Below the pieces are notes generated by a model. The model was given only the letters and a program-made list of their open reading frames with translations. It ran no database searches and had not been told where the DNA came from. A DNA stretch of 64,000 nucleotides from Nonomuraea sp. NBC_00507 (GTDB lineage: Bacteria > Actinomycetota > Actinomycetes > Streptosporangiales > Streptosporangiaceae). The first letter of the stretch is position 1, and every line of letters starts with the position of its first letter. Made by a program: the position numbers and the translations under genes. Below are positions 26,826-34,243 of the stretch, piece by piece. The stretch spans positions 9,982,001 through 10,046,000 of the forward strand of contig NZ_CP107853.1 of assembly GCF_036013525.1 (NCBI RefSeq), in the 5' to 3' direction.

Positions 26826-27166
26826 CGGACACGACGCTGACCTCTCAGCGGGTCGGCGAGCTCACTGTGGTGCGGATCTCCGGCGAGATCACCAGCGCGA
26901 CCTCATCCGGCCTGCAGGATCGCCTGCTCCCGTTGATCGGGCAGGGTGCGAGCCTGCTGGTCGATCTGACCGCCGTGCCGTACATCTCCAGCGCGGGACT
27001 GCGCACCATGCTGCTCGCCCACCGGCGGGCACAGGAGGTCGGCGCCGCGATCAGGTTGTTCGGCCTGTCGGACGAGGTGCGATTCGTGATGTCGGCGACG
27101 GGCTTCCTGGCCTTCTTCCACATCGGTGAGGACCTGGAGACCGAGCTGGGGCGTGCCAGGTCATGA
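26822..27166 (+). CDS. STAS-domain anti-sigma factor antagonist (first copy)
   Basis: 114 residues, ATG overlapping the upstream stop (ATGA) and itself overlapped by the GlgX start. The STAS core LTVVRISGEITSATSSGLQD and the phosphorylation loop AVPYISSAGLRTMLLAHRRA are visible. The Ser in SSAG (about residue 59) is the expected target of an RsbW-type kinase. Partner-switching proteins of this kind release a sigma factor when dephosphorylated. It is separated from the second STAS protein by glgX, an unusual interleaving. Confidence 0.9.
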   Translation: MTDTTLTSQRVGELTVVRISGEITSATSSGLQDRLLPLIGQGASLLVDLTAVPYISSAGLRTMLLAHRRAQEVGAAIRLFGLSDEVRFVMSATGFLAFFHIGEDLETELGRARS

Positions 27167-29277
27167 GCGTTCAGGAGAACTGGGAGAGAATCGACGTCGT
27201 CCCCACCAGGGAGATCTCCGGATATCGCGTCAGGCGCGGTAGACCGATGCCCTACGGGGCGACCATCGTGCCCGGCGGTGTGAACTTCTCGGTCTTCTCC
27301 GATCGGGCCACCTCCATGGCACTGGTGCTTTTCGAGCGGGGTGCCCCGAGCCCGACCGCGGTGCTGCCCATCCCGGAGTCGTTCCGGGTGGGCAGCGTCT
27401 TCACGATCACCGTGTTCGGGCTCGACCACGAGAACCTGGAGTACGGCTTCTACGCCGACGGTCCCTACGATCCGGCCCGCGGTGACAGGTTCGACTCCTC
27501 CAAGGTCCTCACCGACCCGCACGCCCGGCTGCTGTCCGGCCGGGAGACCTGGGGCGCCGAACCGAACTGGGACGACATCTATCAGTACCGCTCCCGGCTG
27601 CTCTACGACGACTTCGACTGGGAGGACGATCGGCCGCCGGGCATCCCCTTCGAGGATCTGATCATCTACGAGACCCACGTCCGGGGCTTCACCCGCCACC
27701 CCTCGTCGGGGGTGAGCGGGCCGGGCACCTTCACCGGACTGCGGGACAAGATCCCGTATCTGCGGGAGCTCGGCGTCAACTGCGTCGAACTCATGCCGAT
27801 CTTCGAGTTCGACGAGTTCGACAACCCGCGCGTCAACCCGGTCACCGGTACCAAGCTGCACAACTACTGGGGCTACAACACCGTCGGGTTCTTCGCCCCG
27901 AAGGCCGGCTACGCCGCCACCGGGCAGTACGGGATGCAGGGCGACGAGCTGAAGACGCTCATCAAGGACCTGCACAAGGCGGGCATCGAGGTCATCCTCG
28001 ACGTCGTCTTCAACCACACCGCCGAGGGCAACGAACACGGGCCGACCATTTCGTTCCGCGGCCTGGACAACGCCACCTACTACATGCTCACGCCGGAGGG
28101 CTACTACTACAACTTCAGCGGCACAGGCAACACGGTCAACTGCAACCACCCGGTGGTGCGCGACTTCGTGCTCGGCTGCCTTCGCTACTGGGTGTCGGAC
28201 TATCACGTCGACGGCTTCCGGTTCGATCTGGCCGCGATCCTCGACCGCGCGCCCGACGGCACGCCGCTGCCCAACCCGCCGCTGCTTGAGCAGCTCGCCT
28301 ACGACCCGCTGCTGCGCCGCTGCAAGCTGATCGCCGAGGCATGGGACGCGGCGGGCCTCTACCAGGTCGGCGGCTTCCCCTCCTACGGCCGCTGGTCGGA
28401 GTGGAACGGCCGCTATCGAGACACGCTGCGCCGCTTCATCAAGGGCGATCCCGGCGTGGCCGGCGACATGGCCACCCGCATGGTCGGCTCCCCTGACCTG
28501 TACCACGGCCGCTCGGCGTCGGCGTCGATCAACTTCGTCACCGCCCACGACGGCTTCACGCTGATGGACCTGGTCTCCTACAACGACAAGCACAATGAGG
28601 CCAACGGCGAGGGCAACGGGGACGGGGCCAACGACAACAACAGCTGGAACTGCGGGGCCGAAGGACCCACCGACGACCCCGTGATCCAGGAGCTTCGCCT
28701 GCGGCAGATGAAGAACGCGATGGCGCTGCTGCTCGTCAGCCAGGGTGTGCCCATGATCCTTTCGGGCGACGAGGTCGGCCGCACGCAGCAGGGCAACAAC
28801 AACACCTACTGCCAGGACAACGAACTGTCCTGGTTCGACTGGTCGCTGGTGGACGACAACGCCGAGCTGCTGCGGTTCGTCCGCCTGATGATCGCGTTCC
28901 GGCACGCCCATCCCCTGGTGCGGGCGGCAGCGCATCCGCTGGGCGCCGATCCCTCCGGACGAGGCGGCCCGCCGGACGTGAGCTGGCACGGTGCACGCGC
29001 CTGGGCGCCCGACTGGTCCCCGGGGAGCCGGCTGGTCGCCGCCCTGCGGACAGGAACAGACCAGGACGGCAAGGTCGAGCGCATCTACGTGGCGGCCAAC
29101 GCCCACTGGGAGCCCGCTGAACTCGAGCTGCCGGGGAGCGGCTGGCGAGTCGTCGCGGACACGGGAGCCGCGCACCCGTACGACATCTATGAGTTCCGTT
29201 ACGAACAACCGACCGTGGAGGACCGCTACCTGCTGGGTCCCCGATCCGTCCTGATCCTCGTGGGCCAGGACAACTGA
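27163..29277 (+). CDS. glgX: Glycogen debranching enzyme GlgX
   Basis: 704 residues, the normal length for GlgX. ATG overlaps the previous stop (ATGA). The N-terminal CBM48-type domain is PYGATIVPGGVNFSVFSDRA. The GH13 barrel follows: EVILDVVFNHTAEGNEHG, nucleophile Asp in GFRFDLAAIL (about 355), acid/base Glu in LIAEAWDAAG (about 392), and FVTAHDGFTLMDLVSYNDKH. It hydrolyses alpha-1,6 branches of phosphorylase-trimmed glycogen. No other glycogen gene is in the window; instead it sits between two STAS genes, so carbon-store mobilisation may be wired to a partner-switching signal. Confidence 0.93.
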   Translation: MSVQENWERIDVVPTREISGYRVRRGRPMPYGATIVPGGVNFSVFSDRATSMALVLFERGAPSPTAVLPIPESFRVGSVFTITVFGLDHENLEYGFYADGPYDPARGDRFDSSKVLTDPHARLLSGRETWGAEPNWDDIYQYRSRLLYDDFDWEDDRPPGIPFEDLIIYETHVRGFTRHPSSGVSGPGTFTGLRDKIPYLRELGVNCVELMPIFEFDEFDNPRVNPVTGTKLHNYWGYNTVGFFAPKAGYAATGQYGMQGDELKTLIKDLHKAGIEVILDVVFNHTAEGNEHGPTISFRGLDNATYYMLTPEGYYYNFSGTGNTVNCNHPVVRDFVLGCLRYWVSDYHVDGFRFDLAAILDRAPDGTPLPNPPLLEQLAYDPLLRRCKLIAEAWDAAGLYQVGGFPSYGRWSEWNGRYRDTLRRFIKGDPGVAGDMATRMVGSPDLYHGRSASASINFVTAHDGFTLMDLVSYNDKHNEANGEGNGDGANDNNSWNCGAEGPTDDPVIQELRLRQMKNAMALLLVSQGVPMILSGDEVGRTQQGNNNTYCQDNELSWFDWSLVDDNAELLRFVRLMIAFRHAHPLVRAAAHPLGADPSGRGGPPDVSWHGARAWAPDWSPGSRLVAALRTGTDQDGKVERIYVAANAHWEPAELELPGSGWRVVADTGAAHPYDIYEFRYEQPTVEDRYLLGPRSVLILVGQDN

Positions 29278-29294
29278 CGCGTAGGAGATCACTC

Positions 29295-29606
29295 ATGGCC
29301 TTCACTGCGACTCTGACGACCGAGGCGGGCACGGCGACCATCAAACTGACCGGTGAGATCGACGCCTCCACCGCGGCGCAGTTTCACGACAAGCTGGACG
29401 AGGCGGTGGCCTCCGCGGTGCAGAGGCTGGTCTTGCAGGCGGAGGAGCTGACCTACCTGGCCAGCGCCGGCCTGCGGGTACTGGTGTTCGCCCGGCAGAA
29501 GCTGGGCGAGAACGTGAGCATCGTGATCACTGGTGCGGCCGACCCGGTGGCGAGAACCATCCGCATGGCAGGGCTCGACCGTAGCATCGAGATGACGGTC
29601 GCGTGA
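29295..29606 (+). CDS. STAS-domain anti-sigma factor antagonist (second copy)
   Basis: 103 residues, ATG at 29295 with AGGAG in front, 17 bp after glgX. The core is TIKLTGEIDASTAAQFHDKL and the phosphorylation loop is LTYLASAGLRVLVFARQKLG, with Ser in ASAG at about residue 57. It shares only the family core with the first STAS protein, so the two probably have different partners or form a heteromer. The anti-sigma kinase gene begins 7 bp later. Confidence 0.9.
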   Translation: MAFTATLTTEAGTATIKLTGEIDASTAAQFHDKLDEAVASAVQRLVLQAEELTYLASAGLRVLVFARQKLGENVSIVITGAADPVARTIRMAGLDRSIEMTVA

Positions 29607-29613
29607 GTGGGCG

Positions 29614-30030
29614 ATGCGCTGCCTACCTGCGTCTCTGACATCCCTCGAAGAAGTCGCCCGCTATGTGCGCACGCTTGCCGACAGTGCGGGACTGCCCGCC
29701 CACGACGCGCATCGGCTGCGGCTGGCGGCAGACGAGTTGGTGACCAACATCGTCCTGCACGGCTACGGGGATCGGGAAGGCTCGCTGACCCTCGAAGGCG
29801 GCGTGGACAAGGAAGGGGTCTGGCTAAGGATCCAGGACGAGGGCAAACCCTTCGACCCCAGGGCCGGCTTCCAGCCGCCCGAGAACGGTGTGCCACCATC
29901 GGAGCGGCGGATCGGCGGCCTTGGGATCTTCCTCGCCCTGTCGTCGCTCGACGATTTCAGTTACGAACTGACGGCCGGACGGAACACGAGCACACTCGTG
30001 GTCCGCTCCGGCACGGATGAGAAAACATGA
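29614..30030 (+). CDS. RsbW-like anti-sigma serine kinase (HATPase_c_2)
   Basis: 138 residues. It carries the GHKL ATPase motifs of anti-sigma kinases: N box HRLRLAADELVTNIVLHGYG, G1 LRIQDEGKPFDPRAG and G2 RIGGLGIFLALSSLDD. It is expected to phosphorylate one or both neighbouring STAS proteins and to bind a sigma factor or another target; no sigma-factor gene is in this operon. ATG at 29614 is eight bases after the previous stop codon. It overlaps the phosphatase start by ATGA. Confidence 0.9.
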   Translation: MRCLPASLTSLEEVARYVRTLADSAGLPAHDAHRLRLAADELVTNIVLHGYGDREGSLTLEGGVDKEGVWLRIQDEGKPFDPRAGFQPPENGVPPSERRIGGLGIFLALSSLDDFSYELTAGRNTSTLVVRSGTDEKT

Positions 30031-31226
30031 ACAAGATCAAGGTTCTCGCGCTCAATGACCAGCGCGAGCTGCCGACCGACCTGGCCGACTCCTTGCGGCG
30101 ACTTGAACTGAACGTCGAGACCCGCTCCCCGGGGGAGATCCTCGGGGCGTCGAACGTGCCCGCGGCCGATGTGCTGCTGGCCGCGTGCGACGTGCCGCCC
30201 AACATCGTCCGCGCGGTCGGCCGCCGGCTGTCCGAGGGCGGCCACTATCCCGTCGTCCTGGCCTACACCGTGGACAACTTCGGGGCGCTGGAACGCCACA
30301 TCCGCGTCGGCGTCGACTACCTCGTGCCGCCGTTTCTCCCTGCCCTGGTGCAGGCGCGGATGCGTAGCTGCGCGGAGCGAGCGGAGATCAACCGCACGAT
30401 CCGGGAGACCGCGGAGCAGGCCGACCTGCTGCGCTACGAGCGAGAGCTGGAGATCGGCAGGGAGATCCAGCTGGGGTTCCTGCCGGACTCGCTGCCGAAG
30501 CCCGACGGCTGGCGGCTTTCGGTGCGCTACCGGCCGGCCCGTACGGTGGCGGGTGACTTCTACGACGCCTTCGAGCTGGTCAACCGGCGCAGGCTCGCGC
30601 TGATCGTGGCCGATGTGTGCGACAAGGGGGTCGGCGCGGCGCTGTTCATGGCGTTGATCCGCAGCCTCCTGCGGCACTCGGCCGAGCAGGCCGGCATGCC
30701 GGGAGTGGTCGGCATCGACCGGCTGGCCGACGATCTGCGGGGCGCGCCGCTGATCGGCGAGGCGCCGCTGCTCAACGCGGTGATGGGCACGAACGACTAT
30801 CTCACGCGCAACCATCTGCGGCAGGGCTACTTCGCGACCCTCTTCTTTGGCGTGCTGGACCCGGTGACCGGCAACGTCGTCTACGTCAACGGCGGGCACA
30901 ACCCGCCGGTGCTGCTGCGGGCCGACGGCGGGGATCCGGTGGTGCTCGACCCCACGGGGCCGGCGGTGGGAGTCGTACGCGACTCGCCGTTCGCGCTCGG
31001 CTACGCGCAGCTCAATCCCGGCGATCAGCTCTTCATCTACACAGACGGTGTGACGGAGGCCAGGGCCGAATCGGGGGAGTTCTTCGGGGAGGACCGCATG
31101 TTCGACGTCCTCGCGTCCGGCGATGTGGAGATCCTGCAGAGGATGGATGAGGAACTCGGCGCCTTCGTGGGCGAGGCCGAGCAGTCGGATGACATCACGA
31201 TGATGGCCGTCTACCGGATGCCCTGA
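30027..31226 (+). CDS. PP2C (SpoIIE/RsbU-type) phosphatase with N-terminal receiver-like domain
   Basis: 399 residues, ATG overlapping the kinase stop. Residues 1-115 look like a receiver (KVLALNDQRELPTDLADSL), but the usual acidic pair and phospho-Asp site are poorly conserved; ADVLLAACDVPPN is the closest. A helical linker (YERELEIGREIQLGFLPDSL) leads to the SpoIIE phosphatase, with metal-binding motifs RTVAGDFYDAFELV, LIVADVCDKGVGAALFM, YVNGGHNPPVLLR, IYTDGVTEAR and QSDDITMMAV. It should dephosphorylate the STAS proteins and so activate the switch. The atypical receiver suggests control by binding rather than phosphorylation. Confidence 0.9.
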   Translation: MNKIKVLALNDQRELPTDLADSLRRLELNVETRSPGEILGASNVPAADVLLAACDVPPNIVRAVGRRLSEGGHYPVVLAYTVDNFGALERHIRVGVDYLVPPFLPALVQARMRSCAERAEINRTIRETAEQADLLRYERELEIGREIQLGFLPDSLPKPDGWRLSVRYRPARTVAGDFYDAFELVNRRRLALIVADVCDKGVGAALFMALIRSLLRHSAEQAGMPGVVGIDRLADDLRGAPLIGEAPLLNAVMGTNDYLTRNHLRQGYFATLFFGVLDPVTGNVVYVNGGHNPPVLLRADGGDPVVLDPTGPAVGVVRDSPFALGYAQLNPGDQLFIYTDGVTEARAESGEFFGEDRMFDVLASGDVEILQRMDEELGAFVGEAEQSDDITMMAVYRMP

Positions 31227-31960
31227 TGCCTCAGGTCCTGACGGTCCACTCCTACCGCGGGGGCACCGGGAAATCCAGTGTGGCGGCCAACCTGTCCGTG
31301 CTGTTGGCCAAGGAGGGATGCCGGGTGGCGGTGCTCGACGCCGACATCCACGCGCCCTCCCTCGATACGATCTTCGGAATCAATCCCGGCCCGGGGGCCT
31401 GCTCGCTCGTCGACTACCTGGTCGGCGAGTGTGAGATCGAGGACGCGGTGTTCCCGCTCGAGCCTCCGGGGCTGTTCGCCGTCGTGGCCAGGACCAGCGT
31501 CGCCTCGATCAACGCGCTCACGACGTCCGGGTATGACGTCGGGCTGCTGAGCGAGGGCTACCTGCGGCTCATCGGCGCGTTCGGGCTCGACCTGCTGATC
31601 CTGGACACCCGTACGGGGCTCTGCCCCGAGACCGTCACGGCCATGGCGAGCTGTGACCGGCTGATCGTCGTCTCCCGGGCGGATCGGCTGGCCCTGGTGG
31701 GCGCGTCGGAGACCATGGCCCTGACCAACCGGCTCGGCTGCTCCGAGCGCGCGCTCGTGGTGAACATGGCGCCGGACGGTCAGATCGGCGAGGACTTCCG
31801 GCGCCGGCTGGAGGACCTGCACGGCTGCCCGATTGAGGCGATCCTGCCGTACGAGCCGCTGCTCGCGGCGCACGACGGCGAGGGACTGTTCGTGACTGCC
31901 CATCCGAACCATCCGCTGGTCACCGGCTTCCGCCGGATCATTTCCGCAGTGATCAAATAA
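31226..31960 (+). CDS. MinD/ParA-like (SIMIBI) ATPase
   Basis: 244 residues, ATG sharing one base with the phosphatase stop (TGATG). The deviant Walker A is HSYRGGTGKSSVAANLSVLL. It is followed by VLDADIHAPSLDTIFG and a Walker B-like DLLILDTRTGLCPETV. It resembles the CpaE/MinD/septum-site group that positions or switches on membrane or polar complexes, not plasmid ParA, and no ParB is present. Its coupling to the partner-switching genes suggests it is an effector or localiser for the pathway. The target is unknown. Confidence 0.87.
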   Translation: MPQVLTVHSYRGGTGKSSVAANLSVLLAKEGCRVAVLDADIHAPSLDTIFGINPGPGACSLVDYLVGECEIEDAVFPLEPPGLFAVVARTSVASINALTTSGYDVGLLSEGYLRLIGAFGLDLLILDTRTGLCPETVTAMASCDRLIVVSRADRLALVGASETMALTNRLGCSERALVVNMAPDGQIGEDFRRRLEDLHGCPIEAILPYEPLLAAHDGEGLFVTAHPNHPLVTGFRRIISAVIK

Positions 31961-32007
31961 CCGCCACAGACAACTGTCCTTCGCAGTGACAGAGCTAAGG
32001 GGGAACG

Positions 32008-33303
32008 GTGTTCGCGATCGCGCTTGCCGGCGGAAGGGGGGTGCGCGCACGCCCCTTAACGCTGACGACGCCGGACTACCTGCGGAGCAAGGCGGCCATG
32101 CGGGTGGCCGGGCGCAGCCTCATCGAGTGGTCGGTCGACCTGCTGGCCGCGCAGGGAGTGCGGGATTTCTACATCGCGGCCTGCGGGAGCGAGAACCGCG
32201 GCCAGATCAAGTCCATCCTCGACTACGGCGACCGGCTGGGTGTGTCGGTTCGCTATTCGCGCATGCGCTTCGACCGGCACAACACCGGGTCGGGCGAGGC
32301 GACGCTGCGGTGCCTGGAACATTGGAACCTCGACGGGCCCGGGCTGGTCTTCCCCACCGACTCGCTCTTCGAGTTCGATCTGCCGGCTATGGCGGGGGAA
32401 CACCGCGCGGCGGGGGCCGCGGTCACGGTGGCCGCGGTGCACCGTTCGACGGTGCAGGCCGAAGGCAAGTACGGCGTGCTCGACTGCGACTCCGACGGGG
32501 TCGTGTCGCGATTCGTGGAGAAGCCGGACCGCATGACCGCCCGCAGCCTGGCGGATCGGCACGGGCAGGTGCGGACGAACGCCGGCATGTACCTGATCGA
32601 CGGCGCGCGGCTGCGGATGGCGGCCCGCGATCCCGAACTGACCGCGCTGGTCCGCTCCCGCCTCGACTGGGGCCGCGACCTGCTGCCGTATCTGGTGTCA
32701 TGCGGGCATCGCGTGACCTCTCACGTGATCGACAGGTTCGGTGACCTGGGCAGCCCGTCCGACTTCCTCGACACGCTGCGCGACGTGCTCCATGACAAAT
32801 ATCCTCAGGTCAGTGACCGGATGGGCGCCCGCATTCACGAGAGCAGCCTCTATCTCAAGGACTCCGTCTCCAGCCGGACGCTCGCCGAGAAGATCCGCGA
32901 CGGCTCCGTTCGCGTGGGCGACAACGTGCGGATCGGCCGGGACGTGGAGATCGGCCCGGGGGTGGAGCTCTTCGACTCCGACATCGGCGACGGCGTGGAC
33001 GTCGGAGCGGGCGCGAAGCTGCACCGGGTCTCCTGCGGAGATCACAGCATCATCGGGCCGGGCGCCCGCCTCTCCGACGCCGTCGTCGGTCAGATGGTCG
33101 AGATCAGGTCAGAGCGGAACCACCCGGTGGTCCTCGTGGGATACTGCGCGCTCGGGGACGAGGTCCGGGTGCACGCGGGATTGCAGCTGCGCGGCGTCAG
33201 CATCTTCCCCCGACTGGAGGTCTGGTCCGACGCACGCGTCCCGCCGGGCACGTGCCTGATCGAGCCCCGGGACATCGTCCGGTGGTCGCCCCGCTCGGCA
33301 TGA
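32008..33303 (+). CDS. NDP-sugar pyrophosphorylase-like nucleotidyltransferase with left-handed beta-helix
   Basis: 431 residues. GTG start after AAGGGGG, about 47 bp after the ATPase stop. The N-terminal nucleotidyltransferase domain has IALAGGRGVRARPLTLTTP, FPTDSLFEF and the sugar-binding FVEKPD. The C-terminal part shows hexapeptide repeats (VRVGDNVRIGRDVEIGPGVE, DVGAGAKLHRVSCGDHSIIG). The classic GxGxRLxPLT loop reads GGRGVRARPLT, so key residues are partly kept. It could make an NDP-hexose or could be a regulatory paralogue like the large subunits of GlgC. It ends the plus-strand operon, 13 bp from the convergent aldo/keto reductase. Confidence 0.85.
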   Translation: MFAIALAGGRGVRARPLTLTTPDYLRSKAAMRVAGRSLIEWSVDLLAAQGVRDFYIAACGSENRGQIKSILDYGDRLGVSVRYSRMRFDRHNTGSGEATLRCLEHWNLDGPGLVFPTDSLFEFDLPAMAGEHRAAGAAVTVAAVHRSTVQAEGKYGVLDCDSDGVVSRFVEKPDRMTARSLADRHGQVRTNAGMYLIDGARLRMAARDPELTALVRSRLDWGRDLLPYLVSCGHRVTSHVIDRFGDLGSPSDFLDTLRDVLHDKYPQVSDRMGARIHESSLYLKDSVSSRTLAEKIRDGSVRVGDNVRIGRDVEIGPGVELFDSDIGDGVDVGAGAKLHRVSCGDHSIIGPGARLSDAVVGQMVEIRSERNHPVVLVGYCALGDEVRVHAGLQLRGVSIFPRLEVWSDARVPPGTCLIEPRDIVRWSPRSA

Positions 33304-33316
33304 CGCCGCCGTCCTC

Positions 33317-34243
33317 CTAGGCACTGACCTTGTCAAGCAGGGCGAGCTCGTCGGAGGTGAGCCGCAGCGTCAGGAAGGGGAGCAGCTCGGCGAGCTGGGC
33401 GGGATTGCGCGCCCCGGCGAGCGGCGTCGCGACGGTCGGCTGGGCCGCGAGCCAGGCCAGGGCGACCGCGGCCAGCGTGGTGCGGTGCGCCGCGGCGATC
33501 TCGTCCATGGCCGCGAGCACGGCCGGCCCGTTGCCGCCCAGATGGGCGCGGGCCCGCGCGGCGCGCGGGCTGGCGACCTCGGGCCCCCCCGGACGGTATT
33601 TCCCGGTCAGGAAACCACGGGCCAGCGCGACGTACGGCAGGCAGGACAGCCCGCCGGCGGCCACCGTGGGGGCGAGGTGGATCTCGTAGTGGGTACGCTC
33701 CACCAAGTTGTACTCGGTCTGGAGCGCCACGTACGAGGCGAGCCCGTTCCGCGCCGAGGTCTCCAGAGACGCCGCGAGCCGCTCCGCCGTGAAGTTGGAC
33801 GCCGCGATGTGGCGCACCTTCCCGGCCCGCACCAGCGCGTCGAACGCGGCGAGGGTATCGGCGATGGGGGTGGCGTGGTCGTCCATGTGCGCGAAGTAGA
33901 GGTCGATGTGGTCCGTGCCGAGCCGCCGCAGCGAGTTCTCCACCCCCCGCCGGATCGTCCCCGGCGCCAGGTTTGACATGCCGGGAACCGCGCCGATCTT
34001 GGTCGCGATCACCATCCGGTCCCGGATGCCGCGGGACTTCAACCACCGGCCGATGATGGTCTCCGACTCACCCCCGCCGGCACCCGGCCGCCCGTACAGG
34101 TCCGCCGTGTCGATGAAGTTGCCGCCGGCGGCGGCATAGGCGTCCAGCACGGCGAACGACGTCTTCTCGTCCGCGGTCCACCCGAAGGGATTGCCTCCCA
34201 GGCACAGCGGGGACACATCCAGATCACTCGTGCCGATTCTCAT
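33317..34243 (-). CDS. Aldo/keto reductase
   Basis: 308 residues. The catalytic tetrad can be placed: Asp in GNFIDTADLYG, Tyr in the same motif, Lys in MVIATKIGAVPG and His in DLYFAHMDDH. The NADPH-binding C-terminal part has VATPLAGARNPAQLAELLPF. ATG at 34243 overlaps the stop of the upstream SARP gene (ATGA), so the two are translationally coupled and the reductase is under the same promoter as the regulator. It may reduce a ketone or aldehyde made by the adjacent sugar/ThDP operon. Confidence 0.9.
   Translation of the reverse strand: MRIGTSDLDVSPLCLGGNPFGWTADEKTSFAVLDAYAAAGGNFIDTADLYGRPGAGGGESETIIGRWLKSRGIRDRMVIATKIGAVPGMSNLAPGTIRRGVENSLRRLGTDHIDLYFAHMDDHATPIADTLAAFDALVRAGKVRHIAASNFTAERLAASLETSARNGLASYVALQTEYNLVERTHYEIHLAPTVAAGGLSCLPYVALARGFLTGKYRPGGPEVASPRAARARAHLGGNGPAVLAAMDEIAAAHRTTLAAVALAWLAAQPTVATPLAGARNPAQLAELLPFLTLRLTSDELALLDKVSA

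Noticed and set aside
26845..29292. An 815-codon minus-strand frame opposite glgX
   Set aside because: Low-complexity Val/Arg/Gly/Asp composition with no motif; the sense frame is full-length GlgX.
31226..31960. A plasmid or chromosome partition parA gene
   Set aside because: No parB or centromere-like repeats nearby, and the sequence is closer to MinD/CpaE in an operon of signalling genes.
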